From NCBI GenBank assembly GCA_025677835.1, contig JAIXMR010000007.1, positions 310,001 through 374,000 on the forward strand: DNA of 64,000 bases, in the 5' to 3' direction. The stretch's first letter is position 1. Each line of letters begins with the position of its first letter. The notes beneath the pieces are model-generated. The model made no database searches, was not told the origin of the DNA, and was given only the letters and a program-made list of their open reading frames with translations. Source of the stretch: Sporodiniella umbellata. Its lineage: Eukaryota > Mucoromycota > Mucoromycetes > Mucorales > Rhizopodaceae. Both the position numbers and the translations under genes were made by a program. Below are positions 59,960 through 64,000 of the stretch, piece by piece.

Positions 59960-61650
59960 CTATTTGGCTTCTATATTTTCTACAGAGAGCTTTTTCTCTG
60001 ACGAAATGACTTCGCTATTACCATCATGTATGACTTGGATTTCGTCATCTACATACATTATCCACCTACTACCAAAAAGAGAGTACAGCAAAACCACAAC
60101 ATAAGCAATCAATGGTACGATAAACGAGACGTTTACGTTGGAATGATCGTGAGCCACTGCTTGTATAGGAGGAAGGACTGCACCTCCAGAAATACCCATA
60201 ATGGCTTTTAGTAACAAACAGGTTATTAGTATTCAACGGGAAATAGTGGGAATATATGAAATTACCCAATGCAGACCCGCGCTTATGGTTTCTTCCCAAG
60301 TCTTTTGTGGACAAAGAAAAAATGGTAGGAAACATAGTACTTTCAAAAAAGAGAACAGCTAGTAGAGCATAAGGAGCGCTTTCTGTCTTCATACCCACAA
60401 CAAAAGCAGTTGAAACAATGGCGCCAACAGAATAAATCGCCATTAGACGGTCTGCACGAAACTTTTTCAAAAGAAACGCTGAGGCGAAACGTCCAACAGT
60501 AAAGCAAGCCATACCAATTGAAAGTACGATAGAACCTTTAGAGTCAGGCATATGACCTACTTCATTTGTATAAAACATAAACATAGAGGCCACCGCAACT
60601 TGAGCGCCAACATACATAAACATAGCAATAGCACCAAGCAAAAGATGAGGTGAATATAAATGAGCGCGGCGAGGTATTTCACCGGTATTTTTGGTCTCTT
60701 CCATCATTATAGCCTCCTCATCTACTTCAGGAATATTTGCAAAACAAAAAAGAAGACCAATAACAAACACACCTTTAAGAAAGAACGTTAACAAAGTATT
60801 CTTTCTTTTTTTTTAAAAAAAAAACGGCAGTCTTTTAAAAAGTTCTTACCACAGGCGACACCAATATAACACCACTTAACAGAATCTAGATTCGAAGAAT
60901 TCCCGTTACTGGTATCGTCTTCTCCACCTCCGAAAAATGCATAAGAAGCAACAACAGGAGCAATAGTACTCGCAAGTCCGTTAAATCCCTGAGCGGCATT
61001 TACTCTAAAAGACGCGTATTTTCGTGAGCCAATGATAGTGATATATGTATTCGCACCTACAACATAAATACGTGTTAATAACTGTTGCAATTTAAAAGGG
61101 TACACATACATGTTTCGAGAGTAGAAAGACCACAGGCAATAATAAACAGAGCACCAACAAATCCACCAAAACTCAAATATGTAGCAGAGGGATAGAAACA
61201 AAGCGCGCCTATGACATACAGACTCAATCCAAAAACAATTGTTTTTTTGTATCCAAAGCGTTTATTGATTGAACTTGCACTATAAAAACGAAAGTTTTTT
61301 TTAAGCTTGTCTTATTCAAGGATTTTTATAAATATAAATGTAAAACTTACGGTATACTAAAGATGAAATAAGCCCCAAAATAAGCGACCTGCATGTATGT
61401 ACTTTGAGTGGTAGCTATAACAAAACACGGTCAGCGCGGAATGTACAACGAAGGTGTGCTACTTACATATTCCCAAGACATTTCTAAAATGTTTGTTAAG
61501 CGTATCCAACAAACCATAACTAAACCCCCATAAAAAAAATAAAGTAGTGACCAAAATCCCAGGAATTAAATAACTCGGCGTCCTTGATGTATTTGTTTCC
61601 GGATCATGTTGAAGAGAATCATTTGGTTTATCTTGAGACTTTTTAAACAT
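59960..61650 (-). CDS. MFS transporter, fucose-permease (FucP)-like
   Basis: Six exons (61467-61650, 61351-61414, 61110-61279, 60850-61056, 60266-60772, 59960-60204) sum to 1377 nt (458 aa), consistent with a twelve-helix transporter. Early motif FFLWGFSYGLLDTLNKHF, then YMQVAYFGAYFIF and KRFGYKKTIVFGL are typical of the FucP/FHS branch of MFS sugar:proton symporters. The later half has ESTMFPTIFSLSTKDLG and a long helix GISGGAVLPPI. The substrate is likely L-fucose or a related monosaccharide. A run of 42 T residues on the coding strand lies just upstream of the ATG. Confidence 0.88.
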
Positions 61651-61659
61651 ATTGAAGTT

Positions 61660-61704
<45 letters not shown>

Positions 61705-64000
61705 AAGGACACAAACAAAGTAAATTTATAGACTAAAAAATGATTTTTCAAAAAAAAAAAAAAGTACTACTTATATAGTATTCAATAAAAGAAAAAGTTC
61801 CCAGGAGACACCTTGATTCAATACATTATTGTGTAAAGGCATCAATTACAAACGCTGCTTTATTTGTTTAAATGCCGATGCTTTATAAAGGTGGCATAAT
61901 TTGTACTGTTACACTACAAAAACCATTGGCTTTTGCACAGGAAATGCAAATTCCCGCTACTCCCCACATCCGATTGCTTGATGTGGGACTGATAAGGTTT
62001 TCCAAATCATTAAAAGCGATCTGCTCAGACTGAACTCCGTAAAACTACTAGAAAAAATGTAACGGCCCCCACGGTCATGTGCTTTTACCCTTTAAAAAGT
62101 AACCTTTTTGATTCGATGGGACGAAACCTTCTCCACATTTTCATATAATATTCCAGACCAGTACCGCTTTTTACCTTCAGATTTAATGCACTTTGCGTTC
62201 AACATGCTTTTTTTTTTTTTTTTTTGCGGGGACAAAATCTCTTGTCAGAGCTTTTCATTCATTTGAGAAAAAAAAAGACGCGTTCTTAGAGAAAATCGAA
62301 AAGAGTTTTGGTGCGGAAAAAAGAGCACACACTTACACAACAAAAGCTCTCTTTTTTTTTTTTTGTCGTTGTAGAAATCATCAATCAAAAGGTGGGATGA
62401 TTTACAAAAACCGAAAGTTTTCAATAAAATGTATACGCCGTTTTAAAAGCTGGAGAACAAAGATGCTAGTGTAAGAAGTCTTGCTTGTTTTATTTTGAAA
62501 CGTTACACTGTACAAGTATCTGCATTTAGCCCTTTCTTTTTTATTTTTAAAAGTAAAACATAGTCCAGTCATACTGTTCGTAATACGGGCATTTTAGAAA
62601 ACAAAGTTATTAGTTTTGAGTTTGATGTCGTGTTCAAACGTCAAGAGTTTTGCCATAACAGGGTAAGCATTCTCAATCTATCTTTTTTTTTGTAGACACA
62701 TTGATGATTAAGCAAAAAACTTTTTTTAAAAAAAAAAGACAGACATGGATTGTTATTGATAAGCATAGAGTTGAGCTAATGATTTTTCTTTGTTGACAAA
62801 GGGCTATTTGTTATCGAAACAGCAATTTTTCGTGTTTGGTTTCTGGTAAAAGAAACTCTTGGAATCACTTTATAACCCATAAAATACTTTGCTGATTCAT
62901 TTCATGAGCGACTCTTTTTTTCCAAAAACTTGTTGAGCAATTTCATATCAAAACTGGTGTCCCAATCTTCTGAGACTAGATAGATCAAAGAATTAGAACA
63001 TCCCTTCGGAATTTTTTCATTATTCCACCTACTGTCATGACAACAAAAGAAACTCTGAATTGTCCAATTCAATAAAAAAAAAAGGGGGAATGAAATTATT
63101 AAGCTCTTTATTTGATCGAGGACTTCTAAAGGGAGGTAACAATATAACTGTGGCTAAAATTGACGGAGACCAGTTTGTGTTTGTCTGCTTTTTGTTGAGA
63201 CAGACTATCTACATACTTGCTTTAATATAGTTACCTCTTTTCGGCTATATAAAACTAGTACTTGCAAAATATTTACCGAAACTTTTAACATAATACCTAG
63301 AATAAAAACTAATAACAATGAAAGCTCGAAAGCTCCCACATAAATTGAACAAGGGGTTTATTTTAGCTATATTGATGTGTCAGGAGATACAGTCTTTTAG
63401 AATTTTGAGATAGTGAAAAAACGCTATTGAAGACAGACATTACAATTGCCGGGTGGTTTATTTATGGTAGTAATGAAATGTAAGCGAAAAAAGTCTGATA
63501 CAACCCGTGTATGTTTTATTCCAAATGTAAGAGGACAATTAATGTTTGGCAATTCTATAAGCGTTTACACGTTTAGGAAGACCAATTCTTTCTTTGTGTA
63601 GGCACTGAGTGAAAATTAAAAAAAAAAGTTACTTTCTGGACAATCAAAAAAAACTTGTTCTTTGATCGGAATACTGAATAGAATTGTATTCTTTCACAAG
63701 TAATTTTCTATCTTGCCTGGTCAAATTGGGCTGTTTTAGTACCGTGTCTTTTGATTTAGCTCACCTTTATAAAAACGCTTTAATACCATAATATTAAAAA
63801 TCTATAAGAAGAGCTTTAATGTTTTACAGCACTCCCTCACTCTTATTTGAGCGAAAAAAAGCCATCATTTTTAATAACCAATTCATGGTCTATATGTACT
63901 GACAGATAATGTAGTAAATAGAAAATATTTATTGTAATTGAAAGGCAAGTTTTTGGAGGTCTAGTTTTGGACTAGAGTAGTGTTAGATTAAAGCCAGCGA
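61651..64000. other. gene-free AT-rich end of window
   Basis: No gene recognised. The first 55 bases hold the T-tract before the MFS start. A short plus-strand frame at 62193-62474 has homopolymer-driven residues and no domain. Confidence 0.45.
61662..61703 (-). promoter_or_regulatory. 42-base T tract just upstream of the MFS start codon
   Basis: 42 consecutive A on the plus strand (T on the coding strand), ending 11 bases before the ATG. Long dA:dT tracts exclude nucleosomes and could mark the promoter or leader. The exact length may be affected by sequencing. Confidence 0.45.

Overview
This window is fungal nuclear DNA and is most likely from Mucoromycota (Mucorales type). It is AT-rich and full of long A/T runs. 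Genes are split by short GT-AG introns of about 40-80 nt. The gene set also points there: a fucose-permease-type MFS carrier, a lactate permease, an Ecl1 zinc-ribbon protein, an SMP-type stress peptide, a mucoromycete-type PD-(D/E)XK-like protein and a LINE tail. I rebuilt the multi-exon genes by hand. For almost all of them the exon lengths add up to a whole number of codons, which is the main support for the models.

Layout. 0-4.5 kb: empty DNA, then a PhoD-like phosphatase (+). 4.7-6.8 kb: a dead mitochondrial carrier gene interrupted by a 5'-truncated, poly(A)-tailed LINE copy with a perfect 18-bp target-site duplication. 8-18.4 kb: a sparse region with two Myb-like genes, a divergent kinesin-13-like gene that has lost its ATP-binding signatures, and a tyrosine-recombinase remnant. 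19.3-39.2 kb: the gene-dense core, with TTC7/Ypp1, ARF1, a tyrosine phosphatase, a PASK-like kinase, a coiled-coil protein, CNOT11, Ecl1, a DHX57-like RNA helicase and an RlpA-like secreted protein. 41.3-49 kb: the PD-(D/E)XK-like protein, an intact mitochondrial carrier, a charged secreted protein with a GC-AG intron, and a GDSL/phospholipase-B1-like lipase. 50.4-61.7 kb: peroxisomal acyl-CoA oxidase, a small SMP peptide, an L-lactate permease with one apparent frameshift, and a fucose-permease-like transporter. 61.7-64 kb: nothing recognised.

How the genes fit together. These are mostly housekeeping genes with no operon-like logic. TTC7/Ypp1 (PI4-kinase scaffold) and ARF1 both act in membrane identity and traffic. 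CNOT11 and the DEAH helicase both act on mRNA. Acyl-CoA oxidase, the GDSL lipase and the lactate and fucose carriers fit a saprotroph feeding on lipids, sugars and organic acids. No CRISPR array, rRNA or convincing tRNA was found. The most unusual items are the kinesin with an eroded motor core, the bacterial-type lactate permease, the recent LINE insertion, and the GC-AG intron inside a signal-peptide region.
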